From Hermodice carunculata (Eukaryota; Annelida; Polychaeta; Eunicida; Amphinomidae): DNA of 64,000 nucleotides. The position numbers and the translations under genes are program-made. The stretch's first letter is position 1; each line of letters starts with the position of its first letter. This document shows, piece by piece, positions 1 to 17,370 of this stretch. The stretch is taken from the NCBI GenBank assembly GCA_964020975.1, contig OZ026619.1:92285911-92349910 (forward strand). Reading direction: 5' to 3'. Under the pieces are notes generated by a model that worked only from the letters and a program-made list of their open reading frames with translations, ran no database searches and was not told where the DNA came from.

Positions 1-3000
1 AAATAGAGACAAGACCCTGCCTCTTCCTCATGCCCTTTGCCCTTTTCCTGCTTCCCTTCTTTTTATTTTGCTCTTTGTCTGCCTTTCAGATTTCTCTGTC
101 ACTAGTGTCAGGTTACACAGTTTAGTGGCAACTGTGTCTCACAAACGGCATATTTGGAAAAAAAATTCTACCACATATGCATAAAGCAATTGATTCACTC
201 CAATTTAGTAAACCATTCACATATTTCCCCCTTTTACATGTAATGGGAATTCTGTAGTCCTCGACGTCCACTTCTTTGGGTGCTCTTTTTTCTCTTTTTC
301 AACGTTCATATGTACCCTTTCAGATAAAAGTTGCTCTGTCCCCTTGAAAAGCTACCCAGACCACTGGCATTAATACAATGGATGACCGTAATTGACCTTA
401 TTAATCTTACGCAAGATTTTCTCCGTATGCATATAATCACTTATGCCTTATTCTGCATGTTCATATTGTCATTTTTTAACTAGAATGATGATGCAAATCA
501 CGAAACAACACAAAGTAACTTTTTTGTTGACCACTCATTGCGCGTTAACCGACGCTATCGCTGACATTTACTGCAACGTACAATGCTTTAAATTTGCCCA
601 TGCTCTTTAAAAAAAAGTAAAGTTTTTGAAGTTCACATTTCGAATGTGGATGCAGGTTAGCACTCTTCTCTCTCTCTCTTTGCTGAAGAGAGCGATTGAA
701 ATGTTCATAGCAAAAAACTGCATCAAGCCATGAGTGCTATCGGAAAAACATGATTTCATTTCCATTCCATTACGCTCCTGAATAGCACAGGAAGCAAACG
801 TATAATCAGCTGAACAGTCCCGGTGTTGTGAAAAGAAAGCTGTCCAAGTTAAACTTAAACTAACTTACTTCCTTGTCCTAATTGGAAACTTTATGCTTAC
901 GACTGACATGACAATGCGTGAATTAGTTCGGTATGGTTGTCCTCTCATGTTATTTCCTGTGCCGAAATACTAGTGGGCGGAAATCCTATTCCCCCTTAAC
1001 TGTTAAAACTAAAATAGAAAGGAAATGTATAGTCTGCACCTTGGAGACTACGTCCCAACAAACATGAACTGCTGTGAGATACAAGGTGTTTGATGGAGAC
1101 TGCGACTGCACAACCGAAACGATGAGAGCTTCACTTCTGGAAGCAAATAGATCTGCCAGTCGTCAGTTCCCGAGCTTACAAATTACATGTATATTCGTCC
1201 CATTTTGTTGGATTGAATGTCAAAATTCCCAGGGTAAAATTGAATTAGTTGTAACCCGTGTGGTGAATGTCATGCGTACGGTAAAGGTAATATCTAAGTA
1301 CCTATAGCTGTCTCTTACATGGACAATTAATTGTTACTTTTTCATGCAAAACAAATACGGTTATCTGTCTTCATCACCTTGATGTTTCATACATGTGACA
1401 TGTAAAGTATACAAGTTTGAAACTGAAGCATTTAGTATTATATGAAGTTATAAAAAAGAGCAGGAATATGTCAGTCTGATCAGATATATCATCGACAGCT
1501 TGGTCAAACACGTGTCGTTCGTAAAATATCATGAAAAAAGTGTTCAGATCTTAACTGACGATTTGTATGAATGAAACGTAGAAGTTGCGTGTTTTACTCG
1601 TTATCATAAACACCCAAAATATTTGAACGATAGAACGTGCCTCTGTGTTCCACCTACGTTCCTCAAACATAAAGATATCGCTTTGAGCCTTTGCTCAAGA
1701 CCTTGTATAGCTTGATTATTATCATCCTGTATGGCAGCTTCCAAGGATAGTCATGTCAAACGTGTTTTACTTCACGTGTTTCGTCTTCCAAGTACCGACT
1801 TTCTCTATATTTTAAACCCAAACACAGATCTAAGTAGCAGATACCGCTCATATTTTATCGATGTGAACATCCGTTCACGCTTTACATGAAATAGACTTTT
1901 AAAACATATTTAAACAGAAAAAGGTCATTGTCATGATTCGCTGTTGCATCAGTTACCATCACACGCAGGTCAAATGAGTTCACAATCAAGATAATTTAAC
2001 CAGCAATAAACGCAAAAGTCTTTGCTCTAATAAAAAATAAATACTCCCGTTAGACATATATGCGCGTACGCTGTACCATATACTTGCATTCGATGAGTAT
2101 TCAATTAACAGTGACATTTATAATGTTTATCCTTTTTTTTGAGCGTCAAATATTACACACGTGCCATGGTTAACCACATCTAATGTGAAAATCGGAAGCC
2201 GTTTGTGTTCATCTGTTACTGAGGCATACCAAAACATATACCAAGCATGTAACCAAATCAATATACATTTTTGTATTTCAACCGACGTCCTTCAACTGAC
2301 CACATCACAACATTTCTTCATTTCCCTCCTTCAAAGAAATATCATTCCATGTGCTCCAACCTTCAGTTCATGGAAATCAGGCGTGTGCGTTGTTAGCATA
2401 ACTGTTTTGTGACACGTATCCGCCATAATAATATGCTGCAAGGATTTCACATTATACAAAATTGAACGGACTTTTACCCAAATATGCTTATTACTATAAT
2501 GTTTACTGATTAGAGGGAGGAATGTAGAACAGTTTCGACTGAACAAAATTAGATTGTTCGTTATTGTTTCCCTTGTTACATATAATGATAATTATAAAAT
2601 GACTTTTTTTCTCAAATATTATTAAAATGCCAAGATGTAAAGATCTTACAGAGGCTGCATACAAATTAATATCACCCTTTATTACATTTGTGTCTTTTTG
2701 CCCAGAACCACCTCCTGGTAGTCGTTACCCTGTTTCGCAGTTCGAACTCTTTACACTCCATAAGCTAACCTCTCACTGTCTAACCTATATAGATATGGAA
2801 GATCGATTGTCTATATTGCAGACGTTCTTCTGTAGAATCTTGGCTGCATTAGCACAAATATATTAAAGGACCTTAAGCGGGTAACTACGCTAAACATGTT
2901 TCGGAGCCTACACCTGTGCATGATTCTCTGAGTAGTGGGTCCTTGTCTAAGCTAAAATATTCAGCAAAGACAACCCACATAATAATGAATAAATATGAAC

Positions 3001-3198
3001 GTGTCCAATGGTAAATTAGCTAAATAAGTGAAGCTTTGCTTATAAATGCAGAGCGTCCATGTAAATAAAGAATACCTGTCAAACTGAATATAATTACTAA
3101 ACTTGTATAGTAAAAGTTCAGATAAGAATACTTTGACTTTCCCTTGAACTAGTTTGTACCCTTTCTAGCTGCATAGCTCAGCTTGACATAGATGCCAA
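1..3198. other. No recognisable element
   Basis: AT-rich sequence with only short chance reading frames, none resembling a known protein. A plain CTCT-rich run lies near 665-682. Confidence 0.5.
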
Positions 3199-3210
3199 AT
3201 GAAGACTAAA

Positions 3211-4367
3211 CATTTAGGTCTTTGGTTTTCCACAGATCTTTCTTGTTCAAATCACTTAAACCAAATTGTTGCAAAATCCAAAAGGTTAGTTGGTATACTA
3301 AAATTTTTACAGTAAAGGTTGAACAGACGATCCTTAGAATACTAATACTTCTCCTTTGTACTTCCCAGCCTAGAGTATGCTAGTGTGGTCTTGGATGGAT
3401 GCATACAAACTGATAATCACAAACTTGAATCAGTTCAGCTGGCCTCAGCACGGGTTGTAACAGGAGCGATCGTTCATACAAGTCTCCGACAAATTTATAT
3501 TGAGACGGGACGGAAGACTTTGGCTGAACGAAGGTGAAACCAGAAATTAATACTTATATTTAAAATAAAAAATGGACCTCCTCCTGGTTATCTCAATAGA
3601 CTATTACCCGGAACAGTTTTGGCACGGACAAACAAATTACGTACTTTCCATACACACAAAAATATATTTTTCAATTCATTCTTTCCATCAACTTTACGCG
3701 AATGGAACTTACTACCTCCGTCAACGAGGAATCATGAACATTTAGAGGACTTCAAAAGGGAACTTAACAAGAACAAACCAAAATGTAACGAGTTGTATAA
3801 TTACGGTGATAAGATAGGAAAATTACTGTTATCCATGCAAGGATCTGAATGGGCTGCTTTCAGCTAAATGTAAGGATGAGAATGGGCTGCAGCCAGTTTA
3901 ATGTAATCTTTTTAGAATTGGCGTTGTTGAATCAACTTCATGCCCATATGGAACAGAATTAGAGAACATTCGTCATTTTTTTTTCGAATGCTGTAGATAT
4001 ACTTTATTGAGACATGAATTGCAGACCAAAATAATACCTTATGCGAATTTTAATGCTCACACGTTACTATTTGGAATTAAGAGAAAAAGTAACATAAATG
4101 AGGCAATTTTTCAAGCAGTATTATATTAGGAATTGTGGAAGGTTTTAGATATGAATTTTGGAAACTACTTTTCGGCTAATGAAAGTAATTGTAATCTCAC
4201 TATACATCACACATGTCACCTATTCAGAAATTGTGATCCCGTATGTTTCTTATCTATGTGTTGGTGTTTTGAAAAATCCATGTTGTATTGTCTTTTATGT
4301 ACAAGAGGCCCTAATATAGGCTGGTGAGCCTGTCGGCCATTTTTTTCAACAAAATATGTTTAAACCA
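3211..4367 (+). mobile_element. LINE fragment A, 5'-truncated
   Basis: This is the 3' part of a non-LTR retrotransposon, antisense to the formin. It starts just after the reverse-transcriptase palm. Readable peptide blocks, with frameshifts and stops between them, are HLGLWFSTDLSCSNHLNQIV, LEYASVVLDGC, LESVQLASARVVTGA, FFPSTLREWNLLPPSTRN and a C-terminal Cys/His block, CPYGTELENIRHFFFEC. The 3' tail has a conserved hairpin segment and ends TTTAAACCA. An imperfect 12-bp target-site duplication flanks it, ATGAAGACTAAA (3199-3210) and ATAAAGACTAAA (4368-4379), with one mismatch. The copy is dead. The clade is Jockey/CR1-like in general look but not resolved. Confidence 0.85.
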
Positions 4368-4379
4368 ATAAAGACTAAA

Positions 4380-9385
<5,006 letters not shown>

Positions 9386-12300
9386 GCCTGTCTGTCTGTC
9401 TGTCTGCCTGTCTCTCTGTCTGCCTCCCCTCTCTCTATCTATGCACCTATCTATCCGCTGCATACCTATCTATCTGTTGATCGGTATAGCTATCAATTTA
9501 TCTATCTACGAGTTTATGATGCCGAAAACCATCATGCCACGTGTGTAATATCCAATTATTTATTAAATATAATCGTTTACATACCTTAGCTTGTGGAGAA
9601 CCTCCGACAAACGTAGTCCTGTAGATAAAAAAAGACGAAGAAAACTTTGTTATACAGTCAAATGACATATTAAATAGCGATTGTGCAAAATGTATTGGAA
9701 TGTAAAAGACTAAAGGAAAAACGTAGGGTCAGTTGCAATCAAAGATGTTGATTTCTAATCAAAACATGTCCATGATCATACCAGACAACGAAACGTAACA
9801 ATGTGGGTGTACAAGTGGGAGCATGTATTATTTTCTCTCAAAGCATGCAGTGTATGGCACCGTAAGTGAAATGTAATTCAAAAACAGTGGTCACTGGGCA
9901 AAACCTTTAAACGTTCAATTCTCGTTGCTTGCTAGCGTAGAAACCCACACAACCCAAGTTTAATTCACCCATATATTCTTGTCGGAGTAACATATAAAGC
10001 TTTTGGTTGCTTCTGCATTGTGCGTGGCTTGATGTCCTCACTATCAGGCCACCCTGCGCGACTGACATCGTGGGTAAAAACCCTGTGCAACTGAAATGGT
10101 GGCTAAAAATTGAGGCCACTTGTCCTCAAAGAGTAAGTTCTCTCTGTCGAAATTTGCAGTGTACACTTGATGAAGCTTTGACTGGAACTTCACAGTTGTT
10201 ATAATATAGACGTTACACAAAGTAAAAATTAGCCGGAGTTGATGTTGACTTGCTGCGACACGGACAGTTGAATGTATCCCTTACCGGGGAGAACACTCCT
10301 CATCTTGCCGTGAAATTACCTTTGTTGTACGTGCCAATTACTACAACGCTTGTGTCAGTCGAGAACCTCATCGAATACCTTTTGTGCAAGTCAGCCACTT
10401 ACGTCTCTAAATAGCATGCCTTTCTTTTTTTTTCTCTCTCACTCTCTCTCTTCCTAATGTGCTCATAACTGTATTTATTGAACAACGTAGAGTAACTGCA
10501 GTTAACTGTCGCAAAAAAGGGTAAAGAAAGAAAGTTATGCTGGCCTATCATGGTCCCTATGAGCCCCCGCCAAAATTTATCGACCACCCAGAAAATCGTT
10601 CTCTCCAAAAGCAGCAATAACACATATGCTTTATGTTGACACATTCCGACGCTTGCTTTGTTGCATGAAAATAGCTTTTATGGACTTTGGGATTATAAAG
10701 AGAGAACCGTTGCTTAAAATTAGGGCCAATTAGCTGTATTATCATAGCTGCTTGTGAAAGGACCACAGTATCTCAACTGAAAAAGTAGTATAGCCCTTTA
10801 AAGGGACATTCCCCTGTGAGGGCTAGAGTACAAATATTAGTTTCTGATGTACAGGAACATTTTCTTGTGACACAAACATGTATCATATGAATTGACCAAT
10901 CTTTACAATTTTGGTTCACGAAATACCACTATCCTTGATTTTAGGTATTGCAGTTTTAGCAGCACTTGACATTAAGCATGTTCACAAACCCGAGAGATGT
11001 CCATTTCCGATAAGGGTAAAGTAAATGTGTCGAAACCCTCGCTATAGATGCGGCAATTTTGCTTTTACATGCAGAATATGAATGGATAGGCAAGTGGGTA
11101 AGAACAGGGGAGGGGGGGGGGCAAGTGAAATGTCAGTGGAACTTGTCTCAGGGACCAGCACTACTGGTAACTTTTCCCTGGTATCCACCTTTTGGAGATG
11201 AGACACCTGGAGGTCTGATTAAAAACTACTTCATACATTGGTCGAAAATGGCATGTGACACAGGACACAGGTGCTGCCACCAAGCAGGGTAGGGTATCTG
11301 ACATGCCCTATTGGTAAGCACTGGATGAAGTAAAAGGATTGTGGTTCACCATGAGTCAGTGAAACATAAATGACGACATCCATTCAGAACTACATTGACT
11401 ACAATTTGGGGCTTATTGTTGTTATCGTAATAGTTCCAGTGTCCTATGACCTTTTGCCCTTATAATGTATACCCTGTGATTTTATGACTTGAAACTTGTC
11501 ACTTCTATACAAACTATGTTGGTACCTAATTGCATGTAATTTAAATGGTAGACAGCTGTTAAATATGTCTGACTGCTTAGGCTCAATTGGCGAAATTCTC
11601 TTTATCAAATCAAATTGAAAAAAAGATCTCAATACTGGCAGCTGGCAAAGTAGAGAGAGTGATCCGTGTCCTCCGTTTGCAAACTTAAGCAAAGCAACTC
11701 AGTTGACTAAGCGCTTAAGCATTAATTAAGTAATTCACGAAGTTGACCGAATTTCGGAATTGCAATTTCAGGAACACGTTTGACAATACTTTTGGAACAA
11801 CCCCTATGACCACCAGCCCGGGCGTACAATTGAAAAAGTGCCATCCAAGTAGGAGAAGACCAGGAGAGCATGTCAATAGTAACCAAGCAGCTTTCTGCTT
11901 GTTGTACAGTCTGCCTCCACAGCCATCGCCCGTACTCAAAGGCTATCAGTCTTCCACTGTAGATTGCGTTTCAGGAGCAAGTTACAAAGGCCTCTATACA
12001 GGTTAGCAGACAGAGATCTTATCACAGAACATCATTGCTATGCTCTGTTTCCCTTATTCACTGTGCTGACGTTACAAGTGTCTTGTGACAGATCGAAAAA
12101 TCATGCCGAGTCGTCCCTGGATCTGTGTAACTGTCTCTCTTCTCAAGAGATAGTTGTACTCACATAATCATTTTTTTCTTGTATGCATACTTTCAACCCC
12201 CATGTTACCAAACGTTCCATTCTTTTTCACTTATTCAGTTCTTATACTAGCAGCTGGCAAAGTAGAGTGATCCTCATTCAACTCTTCAGTATATATATAC

Positions 12301-12557
12301 GTTCAATTCTGTTTAAACAAATGCTCAGTTCTCTCCAACTTATTCAATTTTTTCATCCACATTTAACTTTGCTACAAATCCGTTGAATTCTTTGGCAAAT
12401 GTTTAATTCTCTCCCACTTTTCCAGTCCTTTTGCCTATATTCAACTCTTAAACTTACATGTTGGACCATTCCTTACAAAATGTTCATGTTTAGTTCTTGT
12501 CTCCATGTGCTGCAGTTTTAATCATTTTTTTTCTTTTATTAATACCCCCGAAAAAAC

Positions 12558-12561
<4 letters not shown>

Positions 12562-12614
<53 letters not shown>
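12562..12614. repeat. (AT)n microsatellite
   Basis: 53 bp of alternating AT. Confidence 0.97.
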
Positions 12615-12617
<3 letters not shown>

Positions 12618-13677
12618 GTTATAACATCGAGATTAAAATACATAAAATACATAAAATGATACTGTGACAACTTGAAAAAAGTATATACTCCAGGATATGA
12701 GCAACCATGTTTTTCATGATAATGTGATAATAGGATACATTGATGACATTTGATTCTAAGCCATGAAAGGGAGTGTATGATGTTCTTAGCGCGTTGTTTG
12801 TATACTATCATGTCGTCGTAGCATGAAGAATCAGATTAGGCAGGTCAAGATTATTTCGGTCCGACTGCGAGACGAACGTAATACACATTCCGGTCTCACC
12901 ATATATTCAGATTCATAGACACGTGACCCGTTACACGTAATGGCACTCGTTTGATATCAACACGTGATAAACTCTTAATCTACCAATTACTTCATATTAT
13001 TATCCCGGAATTGTTATACCACAATGGCTCCAAACTTTGAAATGTTGCGATTGGTTGTTCTGGGAAAATGATCCACTCAGGTCAGTGCGCAGGTTAAAAA
13101 TAAAAAACAATCGTTTGACCTCTGCCAGTGACCCATCGCTGCTCGTAGAAAGGGTTTTACATAGACGAATTGTACCTGGCTAAGAGTGTATTGGGAAGAA
13201 TATATCAACTTGATGTAATTTTACAGAAAATAATGGGTGCAATCGACAGTCTCTAAATTTAGTCACCCTTACTCTGTACCAGCAAAGCATAAATTGTGTT
13301 TCTCAGACTTTTTTTCACAGAGTCAAACCCATCCACATTATTAATACCAAAAAACCCGCAGATACCACCACCAGCCTTCTGTCTTCTGCCTTTCCATTTG
13401 CAATTTTCATTGAGATTTTCCTTTGAAGATACCACAGCAATTTGGAAGTAGGAAAGACATGATAACACTAAAATATCTTCGGTGTTGTTCGTCGTTTTGA
13501 GGCTTTTTTTTTCTTGTCTTTTCTTGCTCCGTTACAAAATCAAATTTGGCAAATATAGCCGAGTGCCGATTTTCAGTTGGAAATTTTTCCGATCATATGT
13601 CTGCATTTCATCGCTTTGACGCCACAGCCAGCCTTGACGCAAGAACAGTCTGTTTTCAAAAGATGGATTCACAAACT

Positions 13678-13726
13678 CAATACAGCAACAACATTGACAC
13701 CACGTGCCAATGTTGTTGCTGTATTG
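13678..13726. repeat. Short perfect hairpin
   Basis: A 19-bp perfect inverted repeat. The arms are 13678-13696 (CAATACAGCAACAACATTG) and 13708-13726, and the 11-nt loop contains CACGTG. No wider terminal repeats were seen around it. It may be an isolated inverted repeat or part of a small RNA precursor. The stem is short for a typical microRNA. Confidence 0.8.
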
Positions 13727-13944
13727 TTGTACAAAATGAAAAGACGATATGAACATATGCACAATACCTTGAATGTAGAATTCTCGACAAAACACATGTG
13801 AACGACTGCAGCGTGGTTGAGAGAAATTCGCATTTCGAATCTCATTGATAAATGTTCGACAAATGATTACGTCAGGGTAATCTCCACTTTACAGAGTAAA
13901 ACCGTCAAAGTGATTGGCAATGGGATACCACGAGCGATACCATT

Positions 13945-14175
13945 TTAACTCTTTCAGTGCCACATTTTGGACTGAGTCAACAGTTTTCCTCGCCAAAGCG
14001 CATCCAGGAAAACTGTTGAGCTGAACTGCTATCTTCTATGTCACCTCAGACAAGCTGGTACTTGAATGAAATGTCTTTTTACAAGGAACATGAATTTAGC
14101 ACCCTTATTATAATTCAGGGCAATTCGTTTTTAAGCAGTTCAACTAAAGTTGCATTTGGGCACTGAAAGAGTTAA
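13945..14175. mobile_element. TTAA-type MITE, copy 1
   Basis: 231 bp with perfect 17-bp terminal inverted repeats, TTAACTCTTTCAGTGCC at 13945-13961 and its complement at 14159-14175. The outer TTAA on both sides looks like a target duplication, as used by piggyBac-type transposases. Inside is a 14-bp perfect hairpin, TCAACAGTTTTCCT at 13977-13990 pairing with 14006-14019. There is no coding capacity. Confidence 0.85.
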
Positions 14176-17100
14176 GCGATCCTTTAATACCTGCTCGTCA
14201 ATGGATTTTGATAACGGGAATGAACCATCAGATAACGGACTGTACGCATTATTGGGGCTTTTCAGTTCAGGTAAATAAACCATCCCACGCAAGGGACGGT
14301 TTACAGCCAAACGCACCCAAACTTGCCATAGGGAACAATGAGAGATTTTCCACATGTATTTGTTACAGGTGGGCCGGAGAAATTGACATTGACAGTGGAC
14401 ACTGTCATATGATCAGCTCTAATGTGACACCCAACGCCATCTCCTCTTTTCTGCCTTGCTCTGATAATTGCATGCTTTGTCAGATAAATATGGTATTCAT
14501 TTGGAAGCTCTACGCTCTTTGTGCTTCAAGTTATTTTAATAAGTGCAGGGAATTTTCTCCCTAGAGTTCAGCACTCTAACCCGTGTTTGCATCTTTCGTA
14601 GGATATATATGCAATATACTTGACCTTCAATTGCTATTTGGGTGCTGACTATCCTTGACATGTGCAAACTTTTACAAATAATTGAAACTGAGCGCCACCC
14701 TGCCCCACATTTTCTATTCGGCAAATCAGGTGCTCAAATTCCATAAGGAACCAATCTCTGAGACCCATCGTCCAGATAACCTGACCGCACTTCACTTACA
14801 ATTACAATATGCCGTAAAGGGAGTTTATTTGGACATGATTTACTTAGACTTGATTGGTATCAAAATGCCATTGACGAGATACAATGTCAGTAGCTTCTTA
14901 ATACAGGAAAAGTAACGTTAGTCTGCCAATGCGTGTTGAGTATGTGCTGACAAAAGACTTGCTCACACCTTTAAAACTGGTTAAAATGCCCCAGGCCTTG
15001 ACCTACTGAGGTGAAATTTATGCGCCCCTCGGAGGTAAAACAAAGTAAGGGAGCTACATCAAACAACCTTATACTATTGGAAACTACACCGTGGTTATAA
15101 GTAGCGATGCTGACAGGAAACGCGCACCGTATTTCTTGCCATTTTCGTATGGAATATGGCCAAAATGTGACGTCATGAAACGGAGTGTGCACGATGAAAA
15201 ACCTTGGTATCAAAAACTGATAACTACATCAAGTCATGATATCTTCAAAGCCAGTGCATTAAAAACAGTGCATGTTACAAACAGATGATGTACTTTCGGG
15301 AAGCCCGTTTTGTGTACTTGGGGCGTCACTTTATTGTAATTTGATCTCTACTGAGCTGGAAAATGCATCTAACCAATCTGGATCTGGACCTCTTTGAAGG
15401 GAAGTTTGACATGCCCTCGTTCAGTTCCAAATAATTTGTATAAATTCTGAATGTCTACAAAGGCGCTGAAGTTTGTAAAAGTTCCAACCGCTGCTTTTTA
15501 TGTTTTCCAAGGGATATATTTCTGTGGTGGTGGTGGTGGTGGTGGTGGTGGTGGTGGTGGTGAAGAATTTTACGCGTCAGTTGCTCATGAAGACTTGATT
15601 TGATTAATATGCTATTAAAATGATTGTGGCTGAATATCTCTATTTTCAATAACATATTTACGGCAAAATTCTTTATTATTGCCTTTCACATTTAAGACTA
15701 AAATAGATCCCTACAAGCTGAGATGGGGGGGGGGGTCTCAGATAAGCTGCAAATGGGTTATAAGTTATATCTGTCTTTTGCCGACAGTGAAAGTAATGGT
15801 TAAGCAACATCGGTCACCGTATCTTTAATCAAGTACATAATCTCCCAAAATCCAAAGCGTTTCTCATCGATCCGAAGACATCTCAAGTGCTAAAACTACT
15901 TACCCTTAAAATCATTAAAGGGGCGTGTTACGATTCACTGATACGTCTTTCCTACTGTTAAACATGATTCTGATTTTATCATGGCATTGCTGCCTCACTT
16001 GAAGTGTTTAATCTATAAACTTATTATCAGGGTGCTATGTAAGAGATATCAACAAAGATTAAATACAAAACAGGAATGGTCGCTGAATTGTACAAATAGT
16101 AACTTTTGAAATGCTGTTCAAGAATTGTCTGCTGAACAGACTGAGTTCCGTGTTTTCACCAAGTAAAGTGTAGAAAAATGGAGCTACGTTTGCCTAGGTG
16201 GCAAGCACCTATAGAAAATACCATGCCTCTTAATGAAACTTCAATGTTTACTCCCGCGTCACTACACATCAGAAAACTTAAGAGATGATGCAATTGTAAT
16301 TTGGCATAGAAATTTTGTTGTATTACATTTGCAAAACTGACAGCAACCCTTGGATATAGCGTTAAATGAGATACAATTTCATTATGGTATCTGCAAAATA
16401 ATAAAATGACGAAACATAGTTAGACCATAAACGTAATAAACTCTCTTTTTAAAAAGATTCATTTCTCTCCTCCTTTCACCCTTCTCGGCTCAAATCGCCC
16501 AAAAGTACCTGGATTTAAATTATCGTCTGATTTTATTTTTTGACTTAAGGACAGGAAATACACCAAAACTTTTTTGTACAAGTACCTTCGAAGGTTCATA
16601 GATTGAAAACTGTTCATGCAAACATTTAAAAGTATATATAATTCAAAAGGGCTTCACCAATCACTGTAGAAACATAAACATTTGTGACAAAGATGTGATA
16701 TTGTACATGTCTGTGCAAACGTCGAAATAACAGATCATGTGCGAAAAGAAATTTTCATGCGTACTTATAGTACTCAAAAATATGTCAGGGATTGTTTGCA
16801 TTTGGGATAGTTTTTTAGGTAAAACCTCTCAAATTAGAAGATACAGCCAATTCTGGAAAATTCAATTCCAACTTTTCATGGTTCAAAATCAAACACAGAT
16901 AAAGAAATTCCATGCTTTAAGTCATATAGATCAACACTAACTTAATAAAATGAATTTAGATTTTGCCGATATATGTAGAAAATTATTGATATTTCTATAA
17001 GCATGCACAATTTCACATTTTTTTACAAATGCCTATGCTCATTCAACAATTATTTCACTAAGTTAAAATTTTATCAAGATTTGGAATCTTTTTATTCTGC

Positions 17101-17264
17101 CCTTTTGAAATTTTTACTTTTAATATTTTTGCAATAATTATTTTTAATCTCTGAACTTTCAAAGGTTGTAGTTACCAAAAATGTTTTCAGGGCATCTCCT
17201 CTCATTAACCTTAATGTTAATGAAAAACATTTTTACAGAGAATATTCGACAAGACCTTTAATAG
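14176..17264. other. No gene recognised
   Basis: A 118-codon open frame at 14208-14564 matches nothing I know and is within chance length. The rest is AT-rich with no clear element apart from the GGT repeat. Confidence 0.45.
15523..15562. repeat. (GGT)n microsatellite
   Basis: About 40 bp of TGG/GGT units. A separate G10 run lies at about 15726-15735. Confidence 0.95.
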
Positions 17265-17370
17265 CATGCACCAGGTCAATAGCTTTCCTCGGCGTTGGTT
17301 GGGTGCACTGCGCACGATTAAATCTGAGGAAAGCTATTGACTCAGTGTAAGTCTGATCGGGAAACGGTTC
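17265..17370. mobile_element. TTAA-type MITE, copy 2 (core)
   Basis: This is the inner hairpin of the same family, with 16-bp perfect arms: GTCAATAGCTTTCCTC at 17275-17290 pairing with 17326-17341. To the right is GGGAAACGGTT, resembling the decayed end of other copies. The left end was not resolved, so the full element may start upstream. Confidence 0.6.

Larger units (their letters stand above)
9481..13944. other. No gene; degenerate repeats
   Basis: Mostly unique. A block shared between 11638-11665 and 12251-12276 (core GCAGCTGGCAAAGTAGAG) is a short dispersed duplication. The stretch 12180-12480 is pyrimidine-rich with repeated TTCAATTCT / TTCAACTCT-like words. No coding signal was recognised. 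Confidence 0.45.

Noticed and set aside
14208-14564. 118-codon plus-strand open frame next to MITE copy 1
   Set aside because: No recognisable motif and no start or splice context that stands out.
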